A stretch of DNA of 64,000 bases, from NCBI RefSeq assembly GCF_030269665.1, contig NZ_BSTS01000023.1, positions 34,663-98,662 of the forward strand. The letters run 5' to 3'. Source of the stretch: Actinomycetospora sp. NBRC 106375 (GTDB taxonomy: Bacteria; Actinomycetota; Actinomycetes; Mycobacteriales; Pseudonocardiaceae). Below the pieces are notes generated by a model. The model had not been told where the DNA came from, ran no database searches, and worked only from the letters and a program-made list of their open reading frames with translations. Within the stretch, counting starts at the first letter, position 1; each line of letters opens with the position of its first letter. Positions 7,890 to 16,162 of this stretch are shown here, in pieces. Position numbers and translations under genes: made by a program.

Positions 7890-8708
7890 GTGAAGCTGCG
7901 CTACGAGCTGCTGGGCTGTGCGCTGCACGGGCACGCGCTCGTCGGCACCGACGCGGCCACCGTGCGTGCCCAGGACGCGCCGCTGGTCCGCGAGGACGCC
8001 GAGAACCCGGCCGGGCTGCGCTGGTACCGGTGCCTGCGCTGCGACGCCTGGGAACCGCGGCCGGCGCCCGCCGACGCCGCCCGCGACACCGTGCCCGGCC
8101 CCGACGAGATCGAGGTGCCGCTGCGCGGCCGCCCGCTGCGCGACCGCTTCGTGCTGCGCCTCATCGCGCTCGACCGGGCGGTGCACGTCGTCGGGCTCGG
8201 GCTCCTCGGCGTCGCGGTGCTGGCGTTCGCCACCTACCGCGAGGCGTGGGGTCCCACCGTCGGCCAGATCATCGGCATCCTGCAGGCGACGCTCGGCGGC
8301 CCGGTCGGGCACGGCGGGCCGACGCTGCTCGTCGAGGTCGAGCGCGCCTTCGACGTCGCGAGCGCCACCCTGTACTGGCTCGCGGCGGCCCTGCTCGCCT
8401 ACGCGGTGCTCGAGGCCGTCGAGGCCGTCGGCCTCTGGTACGCCCGGCGCTGGGCGGAGTACCTGACGTTCGTCGCCACCACGGTCCTGCTCGCCCCCGA
8501 GATCTGGGAGATCAGCCACGGCCCGACCGTGACGAAGGTGATCGCGCTGGTGATCAACCTCGCGGTCGTCGCCTACCTGCTGGTCGCCAAGCGGCTGTTC
8601 GGGCTGCGCGGCGGCGGGCGCGCCGAGGCCGCCGAGCGCGCGCACGACACCGGGTGGCCGGCGGTCGAGCGGACCACGCCGGGCCACATCACCCTGACGG
8701 TGCGCTGA
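7890..8708 (+). CDS. DUF2127-type membrane protein
   Basis: A 272-residue protein. The N-terminal third is soluble and carries YRCLRCDAWEP, a possible Cys-x2-Cys metal site. Three or four hydrophobic helices follow: VHVVGLGLLGVAVLAFA, TLYWLAAALLAYAVLEAVEA, YLTFVATTVLLAPEIWEISH and VTKVIALVINLAVVAYLLV. The EAVEAVGLWYARRWAEYLT segment resembles DUF2127 proteins. The GTG start lies 11 bases after the glycosyltransferase stop. Function unknown. Confidence 0.7.
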   Translation: MKLRYELLGCALHGHALVGTDAATVRAQDAPLVREDAENPAGLRWYRCLRCDAWEPRPAPADAARDTVPGPDEIEVPLRGRPLRDRFVLRLIALDRAVHVVGLGLLGVAVLAFATYREAWGPTVGQIIGILQATLGGPVGHGGPTLLVEVERAFDVASATLYWLAAALLAYAVLEAVEAVGLWYARRWAEYLTFVATTVLLAPEIWEISHGPTVTKVIALVINLAVVAYLLVAKRLFGLRGGGRAEAAERAHDTGWPAVERTTPGHITLTVR

Positions 8709-8760
8709 AATCACGTCACACCACGCTGCCGAGACCTCCGGCACGGGGTAGGCAGGACCC

Positions 8761-9639
8761 GTGAGGCTGCTGCCGGGGACCGCCCCGGTCAGGGACGACG
8801 CGACACGTGGCCTTCCCGGCGCTCCCGACCCCGACTGGCACCGCGACGAGCACGACGCCCCCGGCCACTGGTCGGAGGTGCTCGGCCGCGTCGGCCTCGG
8901 CGCCTACGGCGTCGTCCACCTGCTGCTGGGCTGGCTCGCGGTCGCCATCGCGATGTCCGGCGAGCGGTCGCCGGTCGACCAGCGCGGCGCCGTCGCGATC
9001 GTCGCCCACGGCGGTCTCGTCGGACGGTTCCTGCTCGCGCTGGCGACCGTGTGCCTGGTGACGTTCGCGGTGTGGCAGCTGCGCGCCTGCGCGGTCGGCT
9101 TCCGCTGGGTCGACGAGCCGAACCTGCGGTGGCGCAAGCGCATCGGGGCGTTCGCCAAGGCCCTCGGCGTCGGCGGCGTCGCCTACTTCGCCGTGCGTGT
9201 GACGGTCGCGCCCAGCGAGAACGCCTCCGAGCTCCAGGTCGTCGCCCACGAGACCTTCGCGCTGCCCGGCGGGCGCCTGCTCGTGCTCCTCGCGGCGGTG
9301 GTCGTCCTCGTCACCGCGGTGTCCACGGCGTTCACCGGCATCGCGGCGACGTTCCTCGGCGACCTCGTCCCCGAGAAGCTCACCCCGCGCCTGCGCCACG
9401 CCGCCCGCTTCCTCGGCGGGATCGGCAACCTGACCCGCGCCGTGGTGTTCGGTGCGGTCGGCGTGCTGGCGCTCGAGGCCGTCGTCGACGACGACCCGGA
9501 CGAGGTGGGCGGTCTCGACGTGGCGCTGCGCGCCCTCGCCGACCACACCCTCGGCACCTGCGTCCTGGTCATCGCCGGCGTCGGCTTCGCCGCCTACGGG
9601 CTGTACTGCCTCGTCGACGCCTACGCCCGGCACCCCTGA
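8761..9639 (+). CDS. DUF1206 membrane protein
   Basis: A 292-residue protein with about six hydrophobic helices in three pairs, each opening with a G-x-x-x-Y/A-x-G-V type repeat (VGLGAYGVVHLLLGWLA, ALGVGGVAYFAVRV, GVGFAAYGLYCLVDAYAR), which fits the DUF1206 internal triplication. The GTG start follows a short gap after the DUF2127 gene. Its 3' end overlaps the convergent MFS gene by 19 bases. No function is established. Confidence 0.75.
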   Translation: MRLLPGTAPVRDDATRGLPGAPDPDWHRDEHDAPGHWSEVLGRVGLGAYGVVHLLLGWLAVAIAMSGERSPVDQRGAVAIVAHGGLVGRFLLALATVCLVTFAVWQLRACAVGFRWVDEPNLRWRKRIGAFAKALGVGGVAYFAVRVTVAPSENASELQVVAHETFALPGGRLLVLLAAVVVLVTAVSTAFTGIAATFLGDLVPEKLTPRLRHAARFLGGIGNLTRAVVFGAVGVLALEAVVDDDPDEVGGLDVALRALADHTLGTCVLVIAGVGFAAYGLYCLVDAYARHP

Positions 9640-11009
9640 ACCTCCGGCTCACGCACCCGGCCGGGCACGCACGCCCCCGCCACCGCGCCCGCCGCGACGA
9701 TGGCCGCGCAGGCCGCCATCGCGGGCACGAACCCGGCGAGGAACTCCGCGGGGCTCCCGTAGCCGCCGCGCGGCGCGAACACCGCCACGAGCACGGCGAG
9801 CCCGAGGACGCCGCCGAGCTCGCGCAGCGTGCTGTTGACGCCGACGGCCTTCCCGACGTCGTCCGGCCCGAGCCCACCGAGCACCGCGTTGGCGGCGGCC
9901 GGCATGGCCAGCGAGCCGCCGATGCTGGCCACGACGAAGCCCGGGACGAGGTCGCCGTAGGACAGGGCCGGCGCCGCGACCGCCACCCACGCCAGCCCCA
10001 GCGCCGTGAGGGCGAGGCCGACGGTCAGCGGCAGGCGGTTGCCGATCCGGTCGGCGAGCATCCCGCCGACCGGCCCGAGCACGAACAGCGACGACGTCCA
10101 CGCCATGAGCCCGAGACCGGTCTGCAGCGGCGAGAAGCCCAGGCCCACCGACAGCAGCTGGCTGAAGAAGAACAGGCCCCCGAACACGGACACGAACAGG
10201 CCGACCGTGGCGAGGTTGCCGGCGACGAAGCCGGGCGCGCGCACGAGGCGCCCGGGCAGCAGGGGCAGGTCCGCGCTGCGCTGGCGGACCACGAACGCGC
10301 CGGCCAGGACGACCGCGGCGGCGAGGGCCGCCAGCACCTCGGCGGACATCCAGCCCGCGACGTTGCCGCGGGTCAGGGCCCAGACGACGCCGAGCGCGGC
10401 GCCCGCGAGCAGCACCACGCCGGGCGCGTCCATCGTCGCGTCGCCGCCGCGCGACTCCGGGACGACCGCGAGCACGAGCGGCACGACGACGAGCCCGATC
10501 GGCACGCCCGGCCAGAACACGAACTCCCAGCCCACGAGGTCGGTGACCACGCCGCCGAGCCCGGGGCCCGCCAGCACCGCGAGCCCGGTGACGCCCTGGA
10601 GCACGCCGAGCGCGCGGCCGCGGTGCTCGGGCGGGTAGGCGGCGCCCACGATCGTCATCCCGAGCGCGGTGCCCGCCGCGGCCCCGGCGCCCTGGACGGC
10701 CCGCGCGACGACGAGCGTGCCGACGTCGGGGGCGAGCGCGCACGCCGCCGACGCGACGGTGAACAGCACGAGCCCCGCGGTGAAGACCCGCCGGCGCCCG
10801 AAGCGGTCGCCGAGCGCGGCGGCGGGCACGAGCAGCACGGCGAGGGTGAGGTTGTAGGCGTTCACCGTCCACTCGAGCGACTCGACGCCCGCACCGAGGT
10901 CGTGGCGGATGGTGGTCAGCGCGGTGGACACGACGAGCGTGTCCAGCGCACACATCAGCGAGGTCACCGACACGAGCAGGAGCACCGTGGTGCGCTGTCG
11001 CGGGGTCAT
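9621..11009 (-). CDS. MFS drug exporter, 14-TM DHA2-like
   Basis: A 462-residue major facilitator. MSLMCALDTLVVSTAL-type sequence opens TM1, LEWTVNAYNLTLAVLLVPAA and DRFGRRRVFTAGLVLF give the DHA2 motif A region, and VQGAGAAAGTALGMTIVGAA plus GPGLGGVVTDLVGWEFVFW give motif C. Fourteen helices fit the length. The ATG at 11009 has GGAGGAGG just upstream. It probably exports hydrophobic compounds by proton antiport at the cell membrane. No adjacent regulator is seen, and the gap upstream holds a palindrome. Confidence 0.85.
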   Translation of the reverse strand: MTPRQRTTVLLLVSVTSLMCALDTLVVSTALTTIRHDLGAGVESLEWTVNAYNLTLAVLLVPAAALGDRFGRRRVFTAGLVLFTVASAACALAPDVGTLVVARAVQGAGAAAGTALGMTIVGAAYPPEHRGRALGVLQGVTGLAVLAGPGLGGVVTDLVGWEFVFWPGVPIGLVVVPLVLAVVPESRGGDATMDAPGVVLLAGAALGVVWALTRGNVAGWMSAEVLAALAAAVVLAGAFVVRQRSADLPLLPGRLVRAPGFVAGNLATVGLFVSVFGGLFFFSQLLSVGLGFSPLQTGLGLMAWTSSLFVLGPVGGMLADRIGNRLPLTVGLALTALGLAWVAVAAPALSYGDLVPGFVVASIGGSLAMPAAANAVLGGLGPDDVGKAVGVNSTLRELGGVLGLAVLVAVFAPRGGYGSPAEFLAGFVPAMAACAAIVAAGAVAGACVPGRVREPEVQGCRA

Positions 11010-11115
11010 GACCCGTCCTCCTCCGGGAGCGGGCGGGGTCTCTTCCCCGCCCTGTCCTCGGTGGTGACTCGGTACGATCTCAGGACTCATCGGTCCGTCG
11101 GCGATACTTTCGTGG

Positions 11116-11161
11116 TATGTGAGCGAAATTCCCGGCCAGAGGCGGGAATTCCGCTCACATA
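11116..11161. repeat. dispersed palindrome, copy 2 (intergenic)
   Basis: TATGTGAGCGAAATTCCCG is complementary, with one mismatch, to CGGGAATTCCGCTCACATA. It shares the GTGAGC/GCTCAC ends with copies 1 and 3 but has a different inner stem. It lies in the divergent gap between the MFS gene and the YihY gene. Confidence 0.75.
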
Positions 11162-11223
11162 GGTCCGGCTGTGACGCCCGCCGGGACCGGTTGTGGGCGC
11201 TCGGGTCGGGGTACGCCCGGCCG

Positions 11224-12093
11224 GTGCCCGGAGCCTCCCTCACCCGCGTGCCCGTGGCCCTCGCCCGGGACGTGGCGTCGACCCTGCGGGGCCGGGACCT
11301 CGCCGCCGTCGCGGCCGGGCTGACGTACTTCGCCGGCCTGGGCGTCGTGCCGTGGCTGCTGCTGGCGGTGTCGGGCGCGGCGCTGATCGGCTCGCCGGAG
11401 ACCGTCGCCGCCCACCTCGCCGACCTGCGCCTGCTCGTCCCGCCCGGGATGGGGGCGCGGCCGGTGTACGACGCGCTCGTGCGCGCCGGGCTCGACCTCG
11501 GCTCCTGGGGCGCGCTCGTCACGATCTTCCCCGCCACGTTCTACGGCGAGGGTCTGCGTCGCGCGTGCCTGCGCCTGTCCCCGCGCCGCGACCGCTTCAC
11601 CGGCTGGCGCGCCCGGCTGGCCCTGCTGCCGCTGGTGCTCGCCGTCCCCGTCCTCGCGCTCGGCGTGTTCGCCGCCGGGCCGTGGCTCGCCGACCTCGCC
11701 GGGACCGGCGGCGTCGCGGGGACCGCCGGCCAGGTCGTCGTCGCCTTCCACCTCTCGTGGCTCGCGATCGGCGCGGTGCTGGCGTGGGGGTTCCGCGTCG
11801 TCGCGCCGGGCGGGCCCGGGTGGGTCGCCACGCTGGTCGGGGCGTACGGGACGTCGGCGGTGCTCGCCGGCTTCCTGCAGGGGTTCCTGCTCTTCCTCGC
11901 CCTGCCCATCGACCTCGGCATCCCGTTCGGCGGGCTGGACGTCGTCGGCGCGACCGTCGCCGTCGCGCTGTGGCTGTTCGTGCTGCACGTGCTGCTGCTC
12001 GTGGGCTGGGCGACGACCGACGCCCTGGACCGTCGCCTGCGGGGGCGGCAGGAGACGCGGCAGGCCTGGGAGCTGGCCGGGGCGGCGCGGTGA
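11224..12093 (+). CDS. YihY/BrkB-family membrane protein
   Basis: About 290 residues and six hydrophobic helices: DLAAVAAGLTYFAGLGVVPW, LGSWGALVTIFPATFYGEGL, LALLPLVLAVPVLALGVF, VVVAFHLSWLAIGAVLAWG, VGAYGTSAVLAGFLQGFLL and VGATVAVALWLFVLHVLLLV. This fits the YihY/virulence factor BrkB family. The frame is open from 11119, but the first codons fall in the palindrome, so an internal GTG (11224 or 11248) is more likely. First gene of the carotenoid operon by tight overlap, although a carotenoid role is not known for this family. Confidence 0.7.
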   Translation: MPGASLTRVPVALARDVASTLRGRDLAAVAAGLTYFAGLGVVPWLLLAVSGAALIGSPETVAAHLADLRLLVPPGMGARPVYDALVRAGLDLGSWGALVTIFPATFYGEGLRRACLRLSPRRDRFTGWRARLALLPLVLAVPVLALGVFAAGPWLADLAGTGGVAGTAGQVVVAFHLSWLAIGAVLAWGFRVVAPGGPGWVATLVGAYGTSAVLAGFLQGFLLFLALPIDLGIPFGGLDVVGATVAVALWLFVLHVLLLVGWATTDALDRRLRGRQETRQAWELAGAAR

Positions 12094-12938
12094 GCCGGGC
12101 GACGCTCACGGCCTCACGCACGCCCCAGCGCCACACGGGGCGGGCCGCGGAGATCGTGCCCTGGCTGCTCGGCGCCGGGGTGATCGGCGTGCAGATCGCC
12201 TTCCCGCTGACCGGGGGCGGGACGCCGGCGATGACGATCGCGGCGGTCGTGCTGTTCGCGCTGGCGTCGGTGGGGCACGCGCTGCTCACGCGCGGGCCGG
12301 CGGCCGCGGCCGGTCTCGTCGCCGTCGCCGGGGGCGGCGGGCTGCTCGTCGAGGCCGTCGGGCTCGCGACCGGCCTGCCGTTCGGCGAGTACCGCTACTC
12401 CGGCTCGCTCGGCGCCGCGGTGCTCGGCGTGCCACTGGTGGTGCCCGCGGCGTGGACGATGATGGCGTACCCGGCACTGCTCGTCGGGCGTCGCCTCGGA
12501 CGGGCGCTCCCGCTGCGCTGGGGGCACCTGACCGCGACCGTCCTCGGCGCCTGGGCGCTCGCGACGTGGGACGTCTTCCTGGACCCGCAGATGGTCGAGG
12601 CGGGGCACTGGACGTGGCTCGACCCCACCCCCGCCCTGCCCGGGGTGCCGGGGATCCCGGTGTCGAACTTCGCCGGCTGGCTGCTCGTCGCCGTCGTGAT
12701 GATCGCCGTGCTGGACCGGCTCCTGCCCGAGCGCCCCCTCGTCGACGACGGGCTGCCGCTCGTGATGTGGCTGTGGACCTTCCTGTCCTCGACGATGGCC
12801 GCGGCCGTGTTCTTCGGGCGGCCCTCGGTGGCGCTGGTCGGCGGCGTGCTCATGGGCCTCGTGGGCGTCCCCCTGATCGTGCTCCTGCGCCGCCACGGAC
12901 CGGACCTGCGCCCGCGCGTCCTGCGCCACCGCACGTGA
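12090..12938 (+). CDS. carotenoid biosynthesis protein, CruF-like (DUF422)
   Basis: A 282-residue integral membrane protein with about seven helices. The segment LVEAVGLATGLPFGEYRYSG, then VPAAWTMMAYPALLVGRRL and WALATWDVFLDPQMVEAGHW, matches the DUF422 family of CruF / bisanhydrobacterioruberin hydratases, which hydrate the psi-end of acyclic carotenoids. The GTG start overlaps the YihY stop. The next two genes, a CruG-like glycosyltransferase and a phytoene desaturase, support carotenoid processing. A phytoene synthase is not in the window. Confidence 0.8.
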   Translation: MSRATLTASRTPQRHTGRAAEIVPWLLGAGVIGVQIAFPLTGGGTPAMTIAAVVLFALASVGHALLTRGPAAAAGLVAVAGGGGLLVEAVGLATGLPFGEYRYSGSLGAAVLGVPLVVPAAWTMMAYPALLVGRRLGRALPLRWGHLTATVLGAWALATWDVFLDPQMVEAGHWTWLDPTPALPGVPGIPVSNFAGWLLVAVVMIAVLDRLLPERPLVDDGLPLVMWLWTFLSSTMAAAVFFGRPSVALVGGVLMGLVGVPLIVLLRRHGPDLRPRVLRHRT

Positions 12939-14032
12939 GGGCCGCGGTCGCCGTCGGCACCGCGCTCGCCTGCGCGTCGCTCGGCCTCACCGTCGACAAC
13001 CTGCGGCGGCTGCGCGTCCCCGACCCGCACACGGCGCCGCCCCGCGAGCGGGTGGCGGTGCTCGTGCCCGCCCGCGACGAGGAGGACCACATCGGCGCCT
13101 GCGTGCGGGCGCTGCGCGCCGCCGTGGACCGGTGGACGGTGCCGGCCGAGATCGTCGTACTCGACGACGGGTCCCGCGACGCCACGGCCGCCCGGGCCCG
13201 CGAGCTCGGCGTCCGCGTGCTCGACGGCGTCCCCCCACCACCCGGCTGGCTGGCGAAGCCCTGGGCCTGCCACCAGCTCGCCCTCGCCACCGACGCCGAC
13301 GTGCTCGTGTTCGTCGACGCCGACGTCGTCGTCGCCCCGCACGGGCTCGCCGCCACCGTGGACCTGCTGCGCCGCAGCGGGCTCGACCTCGTCTCCCCGC
13401 ACCCGCGCCAGCACGCCGAGGGCGTCGCGGAGCGCCTGGTGCAGCCGCTGCTGGCGTGGTCGTGGCTCTCGACGCTGCCGCTCGGGGTCGCCGAACGCTC
13501 GGCGCGGCCGTCCCTGACGGCAGCCAACGGCCAGCTGCTCGCCGTCGACGCCCGCGCCTACCGGTCCGCCGGCGGCCACCCGCCCGGCGACGTGCTCGAC
13601 GACATCGCCCTGCTGCGGGCGATCAAGCGTGCCGGTGGCCACGGGGTGATCGCCGACGGCACGGTGGTCGCGTCGTGCCGGATGTACCTGGGCGCGGCGG
13701 AGGTGCGCGAGGGGTACGCCAAGTCGCTGTGGGCGGCCTTCGGGTCGCCGGGGAACGCGGCGGTGGTGCTCGGCCTGCTCCTGGTGACCCACGTCGTGCC
13801 CGCGCTCGCGGCCCTGGCCGGCTCGCGGGTCGGGCTGGTCGGCTACCTCGCGGGCGTCGCGAGCCGGGCGCTGGCCGCGCGGCGCACCGGCTCCCCGGTC
13901 GCTGACGCCCTCGCGCACCCGGTGTCGGTGCTCGCGGTCGGCGCCCTCACCGTCGACTCCTTCCGGCGCCGCCGCGCCGGCACGCTGCGGTGGCGGGGCC
14001 GGCGCGTCGAACCCGTCGCGGCGGCCGCGTGA
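12935..14032 (+). CDS. GT2 family glycosyltransferase, CruG-like
   Basis: A 365-residue GT-A fold transferase. VLVPARDEEDHIGACVRALR is the nucleotide-binding start, EIVVLDDGSRDATAARARE follows, LVFVDADVVVAPHGLA holds the metal-binding Asp-x-Asp, and the GHPPGDVLDDIALLRAIKRA segment fits the catalytic ED-type region. A hydrophobic N-terminal stretch and C-terminal helices indicate membrane attachment. Its position between CruF-like and CrtI genes suggests it glycosylates a hydroxylated carotenoid. Overlaps both neighbours by 4 bases (GTGA). Confidence 0.8.
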   Translation: MRAAVAVGTALACASLGLTVDNLRRLRVPDPHTAPPRERVAVLVPARDEEDHIGACVRALRAAVDRWTVPAEIVVLDDGSRDATAARARELGVRVLDGVPPPPGWLAKPWACHQLALATDADVLVFVDADVVVAPHGLAATVDLLRRSGLDLVSPHPRQHAEGVAERLVQPLLAWSWLSTLPLGVAERSARPSLTAANGQLLAVDARAYRSAGGHPPGDVLDDIALLRAIKRAGGHGVIADGTVVASCRMYLGAAEVREGYAKSLWAAFGSPGNAAVVLGLLLVTHVVPALAALAGSRVGLVGYLAGVASRALAARRTGSPVADALAHPVSVLAVGALTVDSFRRRRAGTLRWRGRRVEPVAAAA

Positions 14033-15525
14033 CCAGCACCGTCGTCGTCGGCGCCGGCCTCGGCGGGCTGGCCGTGGCGGCCCGTCTCGCCGCGGGCGGG
14101 CACCACGTGACCGTGCTCGAGGCGTCCTCGTGGGTCGGCGGCAAGCTCGGCACGGTCGAGGTCGACGGGTTCCGCTTCGACACCGGGCCGTCGCTGGTCA
14201 CGATGCCCGCGGTGTTCGAGAGCCTGTTCGCCGACACCGGGGCACCGCTGCGCGACGTCCTCGACCTGCAGCCCCTCGACGTCGCGGCCCGCTACCGCTT
14301 CGGCGACGGCGTCGAGCTCGATCTGCCCGGGCGTCGCGACGCGATCGGGCCGGCCCTGGACGCCGCGCTCGGCGACGGGGCCGGCGCGCAGTGGGCCTCG
14401 TTCCTGCGGCACGCCGAGCGGCTCTGGGAGGTGACGCACGAGCCGTTCCTCGAGCGTCCGGTCACCCCCGCGGCCCTCGCCCGGCTGGCGTTGCGGGTGC
14501 GTGACCTCGTGACCGTCGCCCCGTGGCGCAGCCTGCGCGGCGTCGGCGCGCGGCACCTGCGCGACGAGCGCCTCGGGATGCTGCTCGACCGGTACGCGAC
14601 GTACTCGGGGTCCGACCCGCGCCGGGCGCCGGCTGCGCTCGCGGTCGTGCCGTACGTCGAGCAACAGTTCGGGTCCTGGTATGTCCACGGGGGCCTGCGG
14701 CGGCTCGCGGACGCCGTCGCCGCACGCTGCCGGGCTCTCGGGGTGGCCCTGCGGACCGGCGAGCGCGTCGTCGGGATCGAGACCGACGACGGACGGGCGT
14801 CCGGGGTGCGCCTCGCCTCCGGGGAGCGGGTGGGCGCCGACGTCGTCGTCGCCAACGCCGACGCGGCCACCGTGTACGGCCCCGGCGGGCTGCTGCCGCA
14901 CCGCGCGTCGGCCCGCCGCTTGGCCCGGACGACGCCGTCGTCCTCGGGGTTCGTGCTGCTGCTCGGGCTCGCCGGGCGCGACCCGTCCACCCCGCACCAC
15001 CGGGTGCTGTTCCCCCCGACGCGGGCGACGTACGACGCGGAGTTCGACGCGTACCGGGGCGCGTCCCCGGCGGCGGCGCCCGCGGTCTACGTCCACGCGC
15101 CCGACGACCCCGCGCTGCGCCCCGACGACGACGCCGAGGCGTGGTTCGTGCTGGTCACCGCGCCACGCCACGCGCCCGGCCGCGGTGTCGACTGGGACGC
15201 GCCGGGACTCGCGCAGCGCTACGCCGACCGGATCCTCGCGGTGATGGCACGGCGCGGGCTCGACGTGCGCCACCGGATCCGCAGCTGCACGGTCCGCACC
15301 CCCGCCGACCTCGAACGCGAGACCCTCTCCCCCGGCGGCGCGATCTACGGGACGTCGTCCGACGGCGCGCTCGCGGCGTTCCTGCGCCCCGCCAACCGCT
15401 CCCCCGTCGACGGCCTCTACCTCGTCGGCGGCTCCGCCCACCCCGGCGGCGGCCTCCCCCTCGTCACCCTGTCCGCGGAGATCACCGCGCGCCTCGTCCT
15501 CTGTCAGCAGTTGGCGCCCCGATGA
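14029..15525 (+). CDS. crtI: phytoene desaturase (CrtI family)
   Basis: A 498-residue FAD-dependent desaturase. The dinucleotide site is VVVGAGLGGLAVAARLAAGG, then LEASSWVGGKLGTVEVDGFR and DTGPSLVTMP, all CrtI signatures. The C-terminal flavin motif is DGLYLVGGSAHPGGGLPLV. It would introduce double bases into phytoene or a related carotene at the membrane. The last residues (CQQLAPR) and the stop codon are encoded by the left half of a dispersed palindrome, so the natural C-terminus has been replaced by repeat sequence. Confidence 0.85.
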   Translation: MTSTVVVGAGLGGLAVAARLAAGGHHVTVLEASSWVGGKLGTVEVDGFRFDTGPSLVTMPAVFESLFADTGAPLRDVLDLQPLDVAARYRFGDGVELDLPGRRDAIGPALDAALGDGAGAQWASFLRHAERLWEVTHEPFLERPVTPAALARLALRVRDLVTVAPWRSLRGVGARHLRDERLGMLLDRYATYSGSDPRRAPAALAVVPYVEQQFGSWYVHGGLRRLADAVAARCRALGVALRTGERVVGIETDDGRASGVRLASGERVGADVVVANADAATVYGPGGLLPHRASARRLARTTPSSSGFVLLLGLAGRDPSTPHHRVLFPPTRATYDAEFDAYRGASPAAAPAVYVHAPDDPALRPDDDAEAWFVLVTAPRHAPGRGVDWDAPGLAQRYADRILAVMARRGLDVRHRIRSCTVRTPADLERETLSPGGAIYGTSSDGALAAFLRPANRSPVDGLYLVGGSAHPGGGLPLVTLSAEITARLVLCQQLAPR

Positions 15526-15543
15526 GGGCGCCAACTGCTCACA
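15502..15543. repeat. dispersed palindrome, copy 3 (gives stop codons to two genes)
   Basis: The arms pair over about 18 bp (TGTCAGCAGTTGGCGCCC with GGGCGCCAACTGCTCACA, one mismatch) around a CGATGA loop. The left arm and loop encode the last codons and TGA of crtI; the right end gives the TGA of the convergent phosphatidyltransferase gene. It can also act as a bidirectional terminator hairpin. Confidence 0.8.
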
Positions 15544-16162
15544 TGAGGCGGCGGTACACCGTCACCAGGACCTGGACGAAGCCGACGACCGCGAGGACCG
15601 CGGCGAGCACCATCGCGATCGCCGCCCCCGGCACCGTCGGGCTCACCGCGGCGCCGAGCAGGCCCAGCGACGTCGCGATGACCCGCGACGGCCGCTCCCA
15701 GACGCTGACCACGCCGACGTCGGGCAGGCGTGCCGACGCGCGCACCGACTCCTGGAGGAGCGTGAGGACGCCGACGACCACCGCCAGCCAGCCCGGCGCC
15801 CCGGCCAGGACCAGGGCCACGAGGAACGCCACGTCACCGACCCGGTCCACCAGCGGGTCGAGCACGCGGCCCCACGCCGTCGCCGTGTCTGTGAGCCGGG
15901 CGACGGCGCCGTCGAGCCCGTCGAGCAGCGCGCACACCACCGCGAGCACGGCGCCGAGCAGGAACCACCAGCGTCCGAACAGCGCCGCCACCGGCACCGC
16001 GACGCCGCACACCAGCGACGCGACGGTCAGCGCCGTCGGCGGCACGCCGCGGCGGGCGAACGGCCGCGCCGCCACGCCCACCAGACGCAGCCAGCCGAGC
16101 ACCAGCCCCCGCGGCTCGATCCCGCCGTGCGCCGCCGACCAGCGACCCAGGGAGTCGTTCAC
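15539..16162 (-). CDS. CDP-alcohol phosphatidyltransferase family protein
   Basis: A 207-residue membrane enzyme. The complete family signature D-G-x2-A-R-x8-G-x3-D-x3-D is present (DGAVARLTDTATAWG then RVLDPLVD) after a hydrophobic first helix. It would transfer a phosphatidyl group from CDP-diacylglycerol to an alcohol; the acceptor is not determined. It overlaps the ligase gene stop by 4 bases (ATGA). Its stop codon lies in palindrome copy 3. Confidence 0.85.
   Translation of the reverse strand: MNDSLGRWSAAHGGIEPRGLVLGWLRLVGVAARPFARRGVPPTALTVASLVCGVAVPVAALFGRWWFLLGAVLAVVCALLDGLDGAVARLTDTATAWGRVLDPLVDRVGDVAFLVALVLAGAPGWLAVVVGVLTLLQESVRASARLPDVGVVSVWERPSRVIATSLGLLGAAVSPTVPGAAIAMVLAAVLAVVGFVQVLVTVYRRLM

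Noticed and set aside
9051..11162. 703-codon plus-strand frame opposite the MFS gene
   Set aside because: Arg/Ala/His-rich composition typical of an antisense frame; the MFS protein on the other strand has clear motifs and a good ribosome site.
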